A stretch of DNA of 64,000 nt from Hanstruepera neustonica (GCF_002895005.1 NZ_POWF01000007.1:169706-233705); one strand, 5' to 3'; counted from the first letter of the stretch, positions 46,528-55,267 are shown. Notes: generated by a model from the sequence alone, not told the origin. Translations and numbers: made by a program.

Positions 46528-47157
46528 ATGAAGACGTTAAACTTTCTAGCCATTGTACTTTTTATGCTATGTGGTTTCCAAACTCTACAAGCCCAAACCG
46601 AAACCAATGACGAAGACGACGGACTATCTTTAGACAACAGTACCATTAACAACCAGTTTGAATATGTACTGAAAAAGTCTGGAAACTTTAGAGGTACCAA
46701 TGGTCAAATGTATGAAGCCGTAAACCGTAATATGTTGGAGACTTTACAGGCGCATACCAACGATTCGCTAAAAACCTTACGTAAGGATTTGGCTGACACC
46801 CAAACCATTGTTAATACCCAGGCCAAGGAAATAACCGATTTAAAAGCCAACCTGACCAATACACAGGAAAATCTGGATGCCACCAATAAAGAAAAAAACA
46901 ATATGGCGCTTTTTGGTATGCAAATGAGCAAGTCCAGTTATAATGTATTGATGTGGTCTATTATTGCAGCGTTGCTAGCTTTATTATTGTTGTTTATTTA
47001 TAAGTTTAAAAACAGTAATGCGGTTACCAAGGAAGCCAAAAAGAACCTGGCCGAAATTGAGGAAGAGTTTGACGAACATAGACGTACCGCTTTAGAGCGT
47101 GAACAAAAAGTAAGACGCCAATTACAAGATGAATTAAACAAACAAAAAGGCAGTTAA
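46528..47157 (+). CDS. Membrane protein with long coiled coils (often misnamed as a tRNA methyltransferase)
   Basis: This 209-residue protein has a signal peptide (residues 1-22, ending LQAQ) and an acidic stretch. A coiled coil follows (about 75-125; LRKDLADTQTIVNTQAKEI), then one membrane helix (residues 140-160; VLMWSIIAALLALLLLFIY) and a second charged coiled coil (residues 170-209) rich in Glu, Lys and Arg. No SAM-binding or trefoil-knot motif is present, so it is not TrmD, although homologues are often labelled so because trmD lies nearby. The likely topology is periplasmic coiled coil, helix, cytosolic coiled coil. Function unknown. Confidence 0.75.
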   Translation: MKTLNFLAIVLFMLCGFQTLQAQTETNDEDDGLSLDNSTINNQFEYVLKKSGNFRGTNGQMYEAVNRNMLETLQAHTNDSLKTLRKDLADTQTIVNTQAKEITDLKANLTNTQENLDATNKEKNNMALFGMQMSKSSYNVLMWSIIAALLALLLLFIYKFKNSNAVTKEAKKNLAEIEEEFDEHRRTALEREQKVRRQLQDELNKQKGS

Positions 47158-47182
47158 TACATAGCTCCTTTAAAATCATAAT

Positions 47183-47217
47183 AAAATCTGTAAGCACTTG
47201 TTTACAGATTTTTTTGT
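47183..47217 (+). terminator. Intrinsic terminator after the coiled-coil gene
   Basis: An 11-bp stem (AAAATCTGTAA / TTACAGATTTT) with an 8-base loop and T-run separates the coiled-coil gene from the NHL lipoprotein gene. Confidence 0.8.
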
Positions 47218-47290
47218 TTTAAAGTTAAAATCAACGAACTTCGTTGGTTAGTGATAAGTTATACGTCATTTAAACTAACCCGACCAAATA

Positions 47291-48304
47291 ATGAAATTAA
47301 AACGAAATGGAACCTTTATCCTTCTAATAGCATTCCTGATATTAGGCTGTAAAAATGCTGAAAAGAAAACCGTAAAAGAATCTGATAATTCTGATTCTTA
47401 TGTTTTAGTAAGTAATTGGCCTAATTTGCCAGACAATTTCACTTTAGGAAGTCCAACTGGATTAGGACTTGATAGCAAAGGAAATATAATTGCATTTCAT
47501 CGTTCTGGTAGAGCTTGGGAAACTATGCCAATTTCACACTTGCCTTTAATTAAAGAAAATACTATATCAGTAATAGATTCTAAAACAGGTAAAATTCTTA
47601 ATTCCTGGGGAGGCAATTTGTTCATAATGCCACACGGACTTGAAGTTGATAATGAAGATAATATTTGGGTTACTGACTGTGGACTTCACCAAGTTTTCAA
47701 ATTTGATTTGAGTGGAAATTTATTAATGACCTTGGGAGAAGCTAAAGTTTCTGGAAATGATGCTGAACATTTCAATCTTCCTACTGACGTCGCAGTTACA
47801 GCCGATGGCTCTTTCTATGTAAGTGATGGATATGGTAACAGTCGTGTTATGAAATTTTCAAAAGATGGAACATACTTATTTGAATGGGGAAAATTCGGAA
47901 ATAAACAAGGGGAATTCAATATTCCTCACGCAATTGACTTGGATGACTTGGGTAATGTTTATGTAGCTGACCGAGAAAACAATAGAATTCAAAAGTTTGA
48001 CGGTAAAGGAAATTTCATTACTCTTTGGCAAAACGAAACAACTGACCAATTATATTCTGTAACCATTGACAATCATAAAAACCATCTTTTTGGAATAGAC
48101 TATTGGATTGATAATGATACTATTATCAAAGGTTCTGATATTTTTCGCTTTGATTTGGATCTTAACCAACAATTACAATTTGGTAGAACCGGATATTACA
48201 ACGGACCTGTAGCAAGATATCATGATATTCAAATTGATAATGAGGGTAATATTTATGTCGGAGATATTTTAGGAAATAGAATTCAGAAATTTGAATTAAA
48301 ATAA
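47291..48304 (+). CDS. NHL-repeat beta-propeller lipoprotein
   Basis: This 337-residue protein has a lipoprotein signal (LIAFLILGC, Cys20). A six-bladed NHL propeller follows, with blades such as MPHGLEVDNEDNIWVTDCGL, FNLPTDVAVTADGSFYVSDG and FNIPHAIDLDDLGNVYVADR. It resembles the peptidyl-alpha-hydroxyglycine alpha-amidating lyase family, which uses a similar propeller, but activity cannot be judged. It sits between the coiled-coil gene and trmD, with its own flanking non-coding sequences, and may be a lineage-specific insertion. An outer- or inner-membrane location is expected. Confidence 0.85.
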   Translation: MKLKRNGTFILLIAFLILGCKNAEKKTVKESDNSDSYVLVSNWPNLPDNFTLGSPTGLGLDSKGNIIAFHRSGRAWETMPISHLPLIKENTISVIDSKTGKILNSWGGNLFIMPHGLEVDNEDNIWVTDCGLHQVFKFDLSGNLLMTLGEAKVSGNDAEHFNLPTDVAVTADGSFYVSDGYGNSRVMKFSKDGTYLFEWGKFGNKQGEFNIPHAIDLDDLGNVYVADRENNRIQKFDGKGNFITLWQNETTDQLYSVTIDNHKNHLFGIDYWIDNDTIIKGSDIFRFDLDLNQQLQFGRTGYYNGPVARYHDIQIDNEGNIYVGDILGNRIQKFELK

Positions 48305-48369
48305 AAACGAAGTGCAAAATTGGCTATAATCCATTACTTGTTTCATGCTAAACCAAAAAACATTTCAAG

Positions 48370-48377
48370 TATATTTG
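48370..48377 (+). promoter_or_regulatory. -7 promoter element of trmD
   Basis: TATATTTG matches TAnnTTTG and ends 17 bases before the trmD ATG (48395). The usual -33 TTG is not found at 17-23 bases upstream. Confidence 0.5.
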
Positions 48378-48394
48378 CAGTCTAAAGCAAGACT

Positions 48395-49072
48395 ATGCGT
48401 ATTGATATCATTACCGTTTTACCTGAACTCTTAAGTAGTCCATTTGAGGCATCTATTTTAAAACGCGCCATTAAGGCTAATTTGGTAGAGGTGCATTTTC
48501 ATAATCTTCGGGATTATACAACAGACAACTATAAATCGGTGGATGACTACCAGTTTGGTGGTGGCGCAGGTATGGTCATGATGATTGAGCCCATAGATAA
48601 ATGTATTTCGGGTTTAAAAGCCGAACGTAATTATGATGAGATTATCTATATGACACCAGATGGTGAAACCCTGAATCAAGGTATCGCCAATCAAATCTCG
48701 TTAAAGGAAAACATTATCATTTTGTGCGGTCATTACAAAGGGGTTGACCAACGTGTACGTGACCATTTTATAACCCGCGAAATCTCTATTGGTGATTATG
48801 TACTTTCTGGTGGCGAGTTAGGAGCAGCTGTGTTGTGCGATGCTGTAATTAGATTGATACCTGGTGTGCTAGGAAATGAGACTTCTGCCCTAACCGATTC
48901 GTTTCAAGACAATCTATTGGCGCCTCCAATTTATACGAGACCACGTAGCTATAAAGGTTGGGACGTACCAGAAGTCTTGTTTAGCGGCAACTTCCCAGAA
49001 ATTGAAAAATGGCGTGAAGACAAAGCCTATCAACGCACCAAAAGCAGACGTCCTGATTTACTGGATGAGTAG
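48395..49072 (+). CDS. trmD: tRNA (guanine-N1)-methyltransferase
   Basis: TrmD methylates G37 of tRNAs reading CNN and some other codons, preventing frameshifts. The 225-residue SPOUT enzyme shows [11 protein letters not shown] at the N-terminus, [24 protein letters not shown] and the knot-forming motif [15 protein letters not shown]. The C-terminal [19 protein letters not shown] is typical. It has its own promoter. rplS follows 162 bases downstream with a separate promoter. Confidence 0.97.
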   Translation: MRIDIITVLPELLSSPFEASILKRAIKANLVEVHFHNLRDYTTDNYKSVDDYQFGGGAGMVMMIEPIDKCISGLKAERNYDEIIYMTPDGETLNQGIANQISLKENIIILCGHYKGVDQRVRDHFITREISIGDYVLSGGELGAAVLCDAVIRLIPGVLGNETSALTDSFQDNLLAPPIYTRPRSYKGWDVPEVLFSGNFPEIEKWREDKAYQRTKSRRPDLLDE

Positions 49073-49131
49073 TTTGGCTTAGAGAGCCTCAATCACCATA
49101 AAAAGAACATCTTAAAAAAATTAATTATTAA

Positions 49132-49161
49132 TTGTTCATTATTAATTATTAATTATCTTTG
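49132..49161 (+). promoter_or_regulatory. Consensus Bacteroidota promoter of rplS
   Basis: A -33 TTG (49132-49134) and a -7 TATCTTTG (49154-49161) are separated by exactly 19 bases, a full match to the consensus TTG-N19-TAnnTTTG. The start codon at 49235 lies 74 bases downstream, so the mRNA has a leader of about 65-70 bases. Confidence 0.82.
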
Positions 49162-49234
49162 CACCCAATTTCGGGTTAACCTCTGGCGAGAATCGTGAAT
49201 GTTGTTTCGAATCAATACTATTAAATTTAAAGAT

Positions 49235-49588
49235 ATGGAATCTTTAGTAAAATTTGTACAAGACGAGTTTGTAACAAGAAAAGACTTCCCAGAGTTTAGT
49301 GCTGGTGATACTATTACGGTTTATTACGAGATTAGAGAAGGTGATAAAGTCCGTACACAGTTTTTTAGAGGCGTTGTAATCCAACGAAGAGGCACAGGTG
49401 CTTCCGAAACCTTTACGATTAGAAAAATGTCTGGAACTGTAGGCGTTGAGCGTATTTTCCCAGTAAACATGCCAGCTTTGCAAAAGGTTGAAGTGAACAA
49501 GCGTGGTAGCGTTCGAAGAGCACGTATTTACTACTTCAGAGGCTTGACTGGTAAGAAAGCAAGAATTAAAGAAAGCATGAAACGTTAA
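49235..49588 (+). CDS. rplS: 50S ribosomal protein L19
   Basis: L19 sits at the interface of the two ribosomal subunits. The product has 117 residues from ATG 49235: MESLVKFVQDEFV, then FSAGDTITVYYEI, RTQFFRGVVIQRRG, VERIFPVNMP and the basic C-terminus ARIYYFRGLTGKKARIKE. The frame is open 12 codons further upstream but those residues are not part of L19. Strong promoter and terminator flank it. Confidence 0.97.
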   Translation: MESLVKFVQDEFVTRKDFPEFSAGDTITVYYEIREGDKVRTQFFRGVVIQRRGTGASETFTIRKMSGTVGVERIFPVNMPALQKVEVNKRGSVRRARIYYFRGLTGKKARIKESMKR

Positions 49589-49608
49589 TAATCAGTTGAT
49601 AACGTAGG

Positions 49609-49637
49609 AAAGCCCTGTTTTTACAGGGCTTTTTTTA
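49609..49637 (+). terminator. Intrinsic terminator after rplS
   Basis: A 10-bp perfect stem (AAAGCCCTGT / ACAGGGCTTT) with a 4-base loop and a T-run follows the rplS stop by about 20 bases. Confidence 0.9.
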
Positions 49638-50039
49638 TTAACAAAAGTTAATAACTCCGGTTTATAATTGGTTGATATCTAATGCCTTAAAAAATTTGGA
49701 ATTTTAAAATGTCATACTATATTAGCTAAACGATTGAGGGACAACTTCGGTTGGTGTTAGTTTGAAAATAACTGCTTAACTCTTTAAATCGTATAAAGTA
49801 ACGTTCTTTATAATAATTGTTTTTTGAGGTTTTGAAACGGTATGTGTAAGCATATTTAGTGAAGGAGCCAAGAAGCTTTAAAAGTGTTGCATGCTTCTGC
49901 AGGCAGTAACTGTAAAGTGGAAAGCTACGACTGGCAGTAGAATCGAAAGTGATAGCTGTGTAATAGTAGCAATGTATTGGATAGTGTGAGTCATGAAAAT
50001 GGATTACGGTAGACAATAGATCAAGAAAAGCAATTAAAC

Positions 50040-50101
50040 AAAAACATTTTTAGCAACAGGTCAATACATTTTGAAAGTTGTAACATTAAAAATGTTTTTT
50101 T
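50040..50101 (+). terminator. Terminator-like 13-bp hairpin inside the non-coding block
   Basis: AAAAACATTTTTA (50040-50052) pairs perfectly with TAAAAATGTTTTT (50087-50099), followed by further T. The 34-base loop has an inner CAAC/GTTG pairing, giving a compact double stem. It could terminate an upstream RNA or be a structural element. Confidence 0.45.
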
Positions 50102-50192
50102 GAAACCGAGTAACTTGAATTGAAAAGTGGGAAAGCAATTTCACACGAGAGAGCAGCAATGTTTTCTAGATCACGCCAAAGGTTTCGAAGAA

Positions 50193-50243
50193 AGCCATGT
50201 CAACAGCGGATTAAGTTCTAAAGTGATATGGCTTTTGTTTTTT
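50193..50243 (+). terminator. Intrinsic terminator upstream of the pentapeptide-repeat gene
   Basis: A 10-bp stem (AGCCATGTCA / TGATATGGCT, one G-T wobble) with a 21-base loop is followed by TTTTGTTTTTT. No gene precedes it for 600 bases, so it either ends an RNA in this block or works as an attenuator for the gene at 50281. Confidence 0.6.
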
Positions 50244-50280
50244 ATTTAGGTTATGTATCTTCACCCTTTGTTAAAACACT

Positions 50281-50853
50281 ATGAATCTTCCCTTCATTTC
50301 CGATAAGACTTTTACAAAACAAGATTACCCAACGAATGAATTCCCAAAAGCAGAATACGACAGTTGCACTTTTGTAAATTGTAATTTTTCAGAATCCTAT
50401 CTGTCCTATGTATCCTTTACGGATTGCGAGTTTTTAGATTGCGATTTAAGTGGTATCAAAATAAAAGACACACTTTTTAAGGATGTTATTTTCAAACAGT
50501 GCAAATTGCTAGGAGTGGACTTTAGCATATCCAGTGATTTTCTTTTCTCTATAAAAGCAGAAGATTGCAATTTTAGCTTTTCATCATTTTACGGTAAAAA
50601 CCTGAACAAGCCACGTTTTAATAATTGTATTTTAGAACAAATTGATTTTACTAATGCGAATCTTTCGGAAGGCATTTTTCAAAATTGTCATTTGAAACAC
50701 GCCATTTTTGATAATGCAAATTTGGAGAAAGCCGATTTAAGAACCGCTTTAGATTTTAGAATCAATCCTACCAATAATAAAATGAAGAATGCTAAATTTT
50801 CAAAAGAAGGCGCCCTAACGCTTTTGAATGATTTTCAAATAATTATTGATTGA
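50281..50853 (+). CDS. Pentapeptide-repeat protein (Qnr/McbG-like)
   Basis: This 190-residue cytosolic protein consists of pentapeptide repeats A(D/N)LxX from about residue 30 to 165, e.g. FVNCNFSESYLSYVSF, CDLSGIKIKDTLFKDVIF and FTNANLSEGIFQNCHLKHAIF. It forms a right-handed beta-helix. Repeat pattern and the C-terminal NAKFSKEGALTLLNDFQIII resemble the Qnr/McbG group, which protects DNA gyrase by DNA mimicry. At 190 residues it is shorter than typical Qnr (about 214-218), so resistance is only a possibility. It lies 90 bases upstream of an efflux operon but has a separate unit. Confidence 0.83.
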   Translation: MNLPFISDKTFTKQDYPTNEFPKAEYDSCTFVNCNFSESYLSYVSFTDCEFLDCDLSGIKIKDTLFKDVIFKQCKLLGVDFSISSDFLFSIKAEDCNFSFSSFYGKNLNKPRFNNCILEQIDFTNANLSEGIFQNCHLKHAIFDNANLEKADLRTALDFRINPTNNKMKNAKFSKEGALTLLNDFQIIID

Positions 50854-50905
50854 TTTTAGTATGTTTTTTATGATTTTTTTAAGACTTAAAAATTAAACTT
50901 ACAAA

Positions 50906-50913
50906 TAGCTTTG
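50906..50913 (+). promoter_or_regulatory. -7 promoter element of the efflux operon
   Basis: TAGCTTTG matches TAnnTTTG and ends 29 bases before the adaptor ATG (50943). No matching -33 TTG is seen. Confidence 0.45.
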
Positions 50914-50942
50914 TAGTCTAAACATGCATTAACCTCAAGCAC

Positions 50943-52067
50943 ATGCGCAATATTATTCTAACCATCATTGGAATTCTGCTTATTGCAGGTTCATTTTTTG
51001 TAGCCAAAAAATTAATTGATAGTAAAACGAAACCTAAACCGGTAGCCAATAAAATCATTAAAACCGTTTTTACTGATACCGTAAAAAATTCAACCATCAA
51101 CATCGTAATTCAAGCAAATGGTAGTTTGGTTGCCAAACGCCGAGTAGAATTATATGCAGAAGTGCAAGGGATTTTTAAATCAGGAAGCAAACTCTTTAAG
51201 CCTGGTCAGGAATACTCAAAAGGTGAAGCCCTTATTCGTATTGATGCTGCTGAATATTACGCCAGTGTTCAATCGGCTAAAAGTAATCTATACAATTCCA
51301 TTGCCGCTATCATGCCTGACATTCGATTGGATTTTCCGGAAATGCATCAGAAATGGCAAGGGTATTTGAATACATTCGATTTAAATAAAACCACACCAAA
51401 ACTTCCTGAAATAACATCGGATAAAGAAAATTACTTTATTACTGGTAGAGGAATCATCTCCAATTATTATGATGTTAAAAACCAGGAACAACGGTTAGCT
51501 AAATACAATATTACGGCGCCCTTCAGTGGTATTCTAACGGAAGCTTTGGTCACCGAAGGTTCTTTAATAAGAAGTGGGCAAAAATTGGGAGAATTTATTG
51601 ATCCTAGTGTTTATGAAATGGAAGTAGCTTTAAGTAAGGCATATGCCAGTCTTCTAAAAGTTGGGGAATCTGTTACTTTAAGTAACCTAGAACATACAGA
51701 AAGTTACACAGGAAAAGTATCTCGCGTTAACGGTAGTATTGATGCTACAACCCAAACAATTACTGCTTTTATTGAAGTTTCGAATGATAATCTCAAAGAA
51801 GGCATGTATTTGGAAGCCAATTTGGATGCCAAAGACGAGCCGAATGCCATTGAAATCAGTAGAAATTTAATGTTGGATAATGACCAAATCTTTGTAGTTA
51901 GAGATAGTATATTGGACGTCATAGATGTTAAGCCTGTTTTTTATTCCGAATCTAAAGTGGTCTTAAAAAATGTCCCGGATGGAACAGTCATTTTGGACAA
52001 ACCGGTTGTAGGTGCTTACTCGGGTATGCTTGTTCAACCATTCGTTGATACCAAAAACAAGCAGTAG
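50943..52067 (+). CDS. RND efflux periplasmic adaptor (membrane fusion protein)
   Basis: This 374-residue adaptor has an N-terminal membrane anchor (residues 3-22). A lipoyl/barrel-sandwich domain follows (NIVIQANGSLVAKRRVELYAE and YNITAPFSGILTEALVTEGS), split by a short helical hairpin, then a beta-barrel domain (EMEVALSKAYASLLKVGES) and a membrane-proximal domain. It links the inner-membrane pump to the outer-membrane channel. First gene of the adaptor-pump-channel operon; the pump gene starts 2 bases later. Confidence 0.9.
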   Translation: MRNIILTIIGILLIAGSFFVAKKLIDSKTKPKPVANKIIKTVFTDTVKNSTINIVIQANGSLVAKRRVELYAEVQGIFKSGSKLFKPGQEYSKGEALIRIDAAEYYASVQSAKSNLYNSIAAIMPDIRLDFPEMHQKWQGYLNTFDLNKTTPKLPEITSDKENYFITGRGIISNYYDVKNQEQRLAKYNITAPFSGILTEALVTEGSLIRSGQKLGEFIDPSVYEMEVALSKAYASLLKVGESVTLSNLEHTESYTGKVSRVNGSIDATTQTITAFIEVSNDNLKEGMYLEANLDAKDEPNAIEISRNLMLDNDQIFVVRDSILDVIDVKPVFYSESKVVLKNVPDGTVILDKPVVGAYSGMLVQPFVDTKNKQ

Positions 52068-52069
52068 AC

Positions 52070-55000
52070 ATGAGGAAGATTATTGCTTATTTTATTCGAT
52101 ATCATGTTGCCGTTAATGTATTCATTATTGCTTTTTTTGTATTTGGAGTTTTAGGCGTTCTTTCTTTGAAATCATCGTTTTTCCCATTGGTAGATTCCAA
52201 AATCATCAATGTCAATATCACATATCCAGGAGCTTCCCCTCAAGAAATTGAAGAAGGTATTGTACTTCAAATAGAAGATAATTTAAAAGGATTAAAGGGT
52301 ATTGACCGTGTTACCTCCACTTCTAGTGAAAACAGTGGCGTTATAACTGTTGAAATTGAGAAAGGGGAAAATATCGATTTCATGCTATTGGAGGTTAAAA
52401 ATGCCGTGGACCGAGTTCCGTCATTTCCAACAGGCATGGAACCATTAGTGGTCTCCAAACAAGAAGCTATTCGTGAAACTATTTCCTTTGCTTTAAGTGG
52501 AACCAATGTTCCTTTAAAGACGTTAAAGCAACTTGGCAGACAAATTGAAAACGACTTAAGAACCATTGATGGTATTTCTCAAGTAAGTGTAACAGGCTAC
52601 CCTGAAGAAGAAATTGAAATTGCTGTTAATGAAACCGACTTATTAGCCTATGACCTCACCTTTAGTGATGTGGCACAAGCTGTGGCTTCATCCAATATTC
52701 TAATTACTGGTGGTAATATCAAAACGGATGCTGAAGAATATTTGATACGTGCCAACAACCGTTCTTACTATGGCGATGAACTTTCAAATATCGTTATCAA
52801 GGCGACACTAGATGGTAAAACGGTTCGCCTTAAAGATGTTGCTATTGTTAGAGATCGTTTTTCAGAAACACCCAATGCCACCTATTTTAATCAACAGCTA
52901 TCCATAAACATTTCAGTTACAAGTACGAACACTGAAGATTTAATCTCCTCTGCTGATAAGGTTAAGGAATATATTGAAACCTATAACCAAAAACATGAGA
53001 ACGTATCCTTAAATGTCGTTCGAGATCTCTCTATTACTCTGAATCAACGTACGCAATTATTGACGGAAAACGCCGTAATTGGTATGTTATTAGTATTAGT
53101 ATTTTTGTCTTTATTTCTTAACACACGTTTGGCATTTTGGGTAGCCTTTGGATTGCCCATTTCTTTTTTGGGAATGTTCATATTTGCAGGTCAGTTTGAT
53201 GTTACCATTAATGTCTTATCCTTATTTGGGATGATTATTGTCATTGGTATTCTGGTTGATGATGGTATTGTAATTGCAGAAAATATCTATCAACATTATG
53301 AAAAGGGCAAATCACCTATTCAGGCGGCTGTTGATGGCACCATGGAAGTGATACCGCCCGTTGTTTCAGCTATTATTACAACGCTTTTAGCATTTTCTCT
53401 ATTCTTATTCCTGGAAAGTAGAATCGGTGAATTTTTTAGTGAAGTGTCAGTCATTGTTATTTTAACCTTGACCATATCTCTTGTTGAGGCTTTAATCATT
53501 TTACCAGCACATTTGGCGCACTCAAAAGCCTTAAGAAAACAAGTGCCTGAAGAAAATCCTTCAAAAACGAAACAGTTTTTTGCAAAAATGCGTGGTATTA
53601 ATGCTCTTGGGGATAGAATCATGAAATTTTTAAGAGATAAGTTTTATACACCAGCTTTAAAATTTGTACTCGAATTCAAGGTACTATCGCTAGGAATTTT
53701 TATCGCACTTTTAGTTTTAACCTTCGGTTCTATTGGTGGCGGCATTATAGGTGTAACACTATTTCCCACTATTGCCAGTGACCGCGTTTCTATTGAATTG
53801 GATATGCCCAATGGAACCAATGTAAAAGTGACCGATTCCATTATCTCGATGATTGAGGAAAAGGCGTTAATTGCCAATAGCGAGTTCACTGAAGAATATC
53901 TAAAAGGAACGGGAAAAGAACTTTTTGAGAACACCATCTTGTCTTTAAATAGTAGTTCAAGTGCCAGTTTGACAATCAATATGCTACCAGGAGAAGAACG
54001 GCCTGATGAAATTAATGCGTCATTGGTTGCCAATAGAGTTCGGGAACTGGTTGGTCCAGTCATTGGAACGGAGCGCTTAATCTTTGGCTCAGGAGGAAAT
54101 TTTGGGGGCAGTCCTGTTTCTGTTGCCCTGTTGGGAAATAATATTGAGGAATTAAAAGCTGCTAAAGTGGAGCTAAAAGATGTCTTGGATAAAAACCCAC
54201 TACTCAAAGATATTGAGGATAATGACCCTGCGGGTATTAAAGAAATTCGTCTGGAGTTAAAAGAAAGCGCCTACCTTCTAGGATTAGATCTTTCAACGGT
54301 TATGTCTCAAATTCGAGCCGGTTTCTTTGGAGCCCAATCACAACGCTTCCAAAGAGGACAAGATGAAATTAGAGTTTGGGTCCGCTATGATAGAGATAAT
54401 CGGGCATCTATTAACAATTTAGAAGATATGCGCATCGCAACTCCTTCAGGTGAGCGTGTAACTTTAAAAGATATTGCCACCTATACTATTGAGCGCGGTG
54501 ATGTGGCTATTAATCATTTGGAAGGTAAACGTGAAATTAATATTTCGGCAGACTTAAAAGATCCGAGTTCCAGCGCAACCGATATTTTAGACGATATAAG
54601 AAATAATACCATTCCAGAATTACAATCAAAATATCCTACTATTTCAGCGTCATTTGAAGGTCAAAATCGTGAAGCGCAAAAATTATCATCGTCTTTAGCT
54701 CGAGCAGGTATTCCTATTCTTTTATTAATTTATATAACAATTGCCTTCACCTTCAGAAGTTACAGTCAGCCAATTCTATTACTCTTGTTGGTGCCGTTTA
54801 GTTTAACATCAGTAGCATGGGGACACTGGTTGCTAGGATTTCCAGTTAATGTTTTATCACTTTTAGGAATCATAGCGCTTATAGGTATTATGGTCAACGA
54901 TGGCCTCGTTTTAATAGGTAAATTCAATAGTAACCTTAAGGAAGGATTACCATTTGATATTGCATTAACTGAAGCTGGTAAATCCAGATTTAGAGCCATT

Positions 55001-55267
55001 TTCTTAACTTCATTAACAACAATTGCCGGATTAGCGCCACTTCTATTGGAGAAAAGCAGACAGGCCCAATTTTTAAAACCGATGGCCATTTCAATTTCAT
55101 TTGGTATAGGTTATGCCACCATATTGACCTTATTGGTATTACCTTTATTTTTATCATTTAGCAATAGCATCAAGAAAAATGCCAAATGGTTAATTACTAA
55201 CAAGAATGTAACTAAAGAAGAAGTTGAAAGGGCGATTAAAGAATTAAAAGAAGAACATGAGTATTAA
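52070..55267 (+). CDS. RND-family efflux pump permease
   Basis: This 1065-residue proton-driven pump has 12 membrane helices in two halves. TM1 is at residues 12-32. The first half includes the TM4 region NVLSLFGMIIVIGILVDDGI with the acidic DD proton-relay pair. The second half has NVLSLLGIIALIGIMVNDG, where Asn-Asp replaces the pair. Large periplasmic loops (about 35-330 and 560-880) form the porter domain. This is typical of the HAE-type drug/hydrophobe pumps. The stop overlaps the next gene by 11 bases. Substrates are unknown; antibiotics, detergents or bile-like compounds are usual. Confidence 0.94.
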   Translation: MRKIIAYFIRYHVAVNVFIIAFFVFGVLGVLSLKSSFFPLVDSKIINVNITYPGASPQEIEEGIVLQIEDNLKGLKGIDRVTSTSSENSGVITVEIEKGENIDFMLLEVKNAVDRVPSFPTGMEPLVVSKQEAIRETISFALSGTNVPLKTLKQLGRQIENDLRTIDGISQVSVTGYPEEEIEIAVNETDLLAYDLTFSDVAQAVASSNILITGGNIKTDAEEYLIRANNRSYYGDELSNIVIKATLDGKTVRLKDVAIVRDRFSETPNATYFNQQLSINISVTSTNTEDLISSADKVKEYIETYNQKHENVSLNVVRDLSITLNQRTQLLTENAVIGMLLVLVFLSLFLNTRLAFWVAFGLPISFLGMFIFAGQFDVTINVLSLFGMIIVIGILVDDGIVIAENIYQHYEKGKSPIQAAVDGTMEVIPPVVSAIITTLLAFSLFLFLESRIGEFFSEVSVIVILTLTISLVEALIILPAHLAHSKALRKQVPEENPSKTKQFFAKMRGINALGDRIMKFLRDKFYTPALKFVLEFKVLSLGIFIALLVLTFGSIGGGIIGVTLFPTIASDRVSIELDMPNGTNVKVTDSIISMIEEKALIANSEFTEEYLKGTGKELFENTILSLNSSSSASLTINMLPGEERPDEINASLVANRVRELVGPVIGTERLIFGSGGNFGGSPVSVALLGNNIEELKAAKVELKDVLDKNPLLKDIEDNDPAGIKEIRLELKESAYLLGLDLSTVMSQIRAGFFGAQSQRFQRGQDEIRVWVRYDRDNRASINNLEDMRIATPSGERVTLKDIATYTIERGDVAINHLEGKREINISADLKDPSSSATDILDDIRNNTIPELQSKYPTISASFEGQNREAQKLSSSLARAGIPILLLIYITIAFTFRSYSQPILLLLLVPFSLTSVAWGHWLLGFPVNVLSLLGIIALIGIMVNDGLVLIGKFNSNLKEGLPFDIALTEAGKSRFRAIFLTSLTTIAGLAPLLLEKSRQAQFLKPMAISISFGIGYATILTLLVLPLFLSFSNSIKKNAKWLITNKNVTKEEVERAIKELKEEHEY

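Larger units (their letters stand above)
49640..50245 (+). ncRNA. Candidate non-coding RNA or leader region between rplS and the pentapeptide gene
   Basis: About 600 bases without a credible gene. The only open frame of note (minus, 49726-50016) is rich in His/Tyr/Ser and resembles no family. Local pairing is frequent: AGAAGC (49871-49876) with GCTTCT (49893-49898) inside a larger GCC/GGC pairing, and GTGGGAAA with TTTCACAC (50127-50144). A 13-bp perfect hairpin lies at 50040-50099, and a terminator-like hairpin with T-run at 50193-50243. Purine content and GC are higher than in other gaps. This suggests a transcribed structured RNA, or a leader of the gene at 50281. It matches no RNA class I could name (not RNase P, tmRNA, SRP or a tRNA). 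Confidence 0.3.

Noticed and set aside
47232..47246. Integron-type recombination site before the NHL gene
   Set aside because: The CAACGAA/TTCGTTG palindrome and nearby GTTATAC look attC-like at first, but the paired core sites and a second site after the gene were not found.
49199..49234. Upstream in-frame extension of rplS
   Set aside because: Extra residues are absent from L19 proteins; the start MESLVKF is the family start.
49726..50016. Minus-strand open frame of 96 codons in the gap after rplS
   Set aside because: Composition (many His, Tyr, Ser, Phe), no recognisable domain, and position within a region of strong local pairing argue for chance.
50101..50200. tracrRNA/CRISPR-like repeat or a known structured RNA (RNase P, tmRNA, SRP, 6S)
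   Set aside because: No cas genes or repeat array are present, and hallmark motifs of these RNAs (for example GAGGAAAGTCC of RNase P) are missing.
53644..54207. Long minus-strand open frame (187 codons) inside the efflux pump gene
   Set aside because: It lies fully opposite a conserved pump gene with complete motifs; the low-complexity Ser/Pro/Lys-rich translation is typical of antisense shadows.
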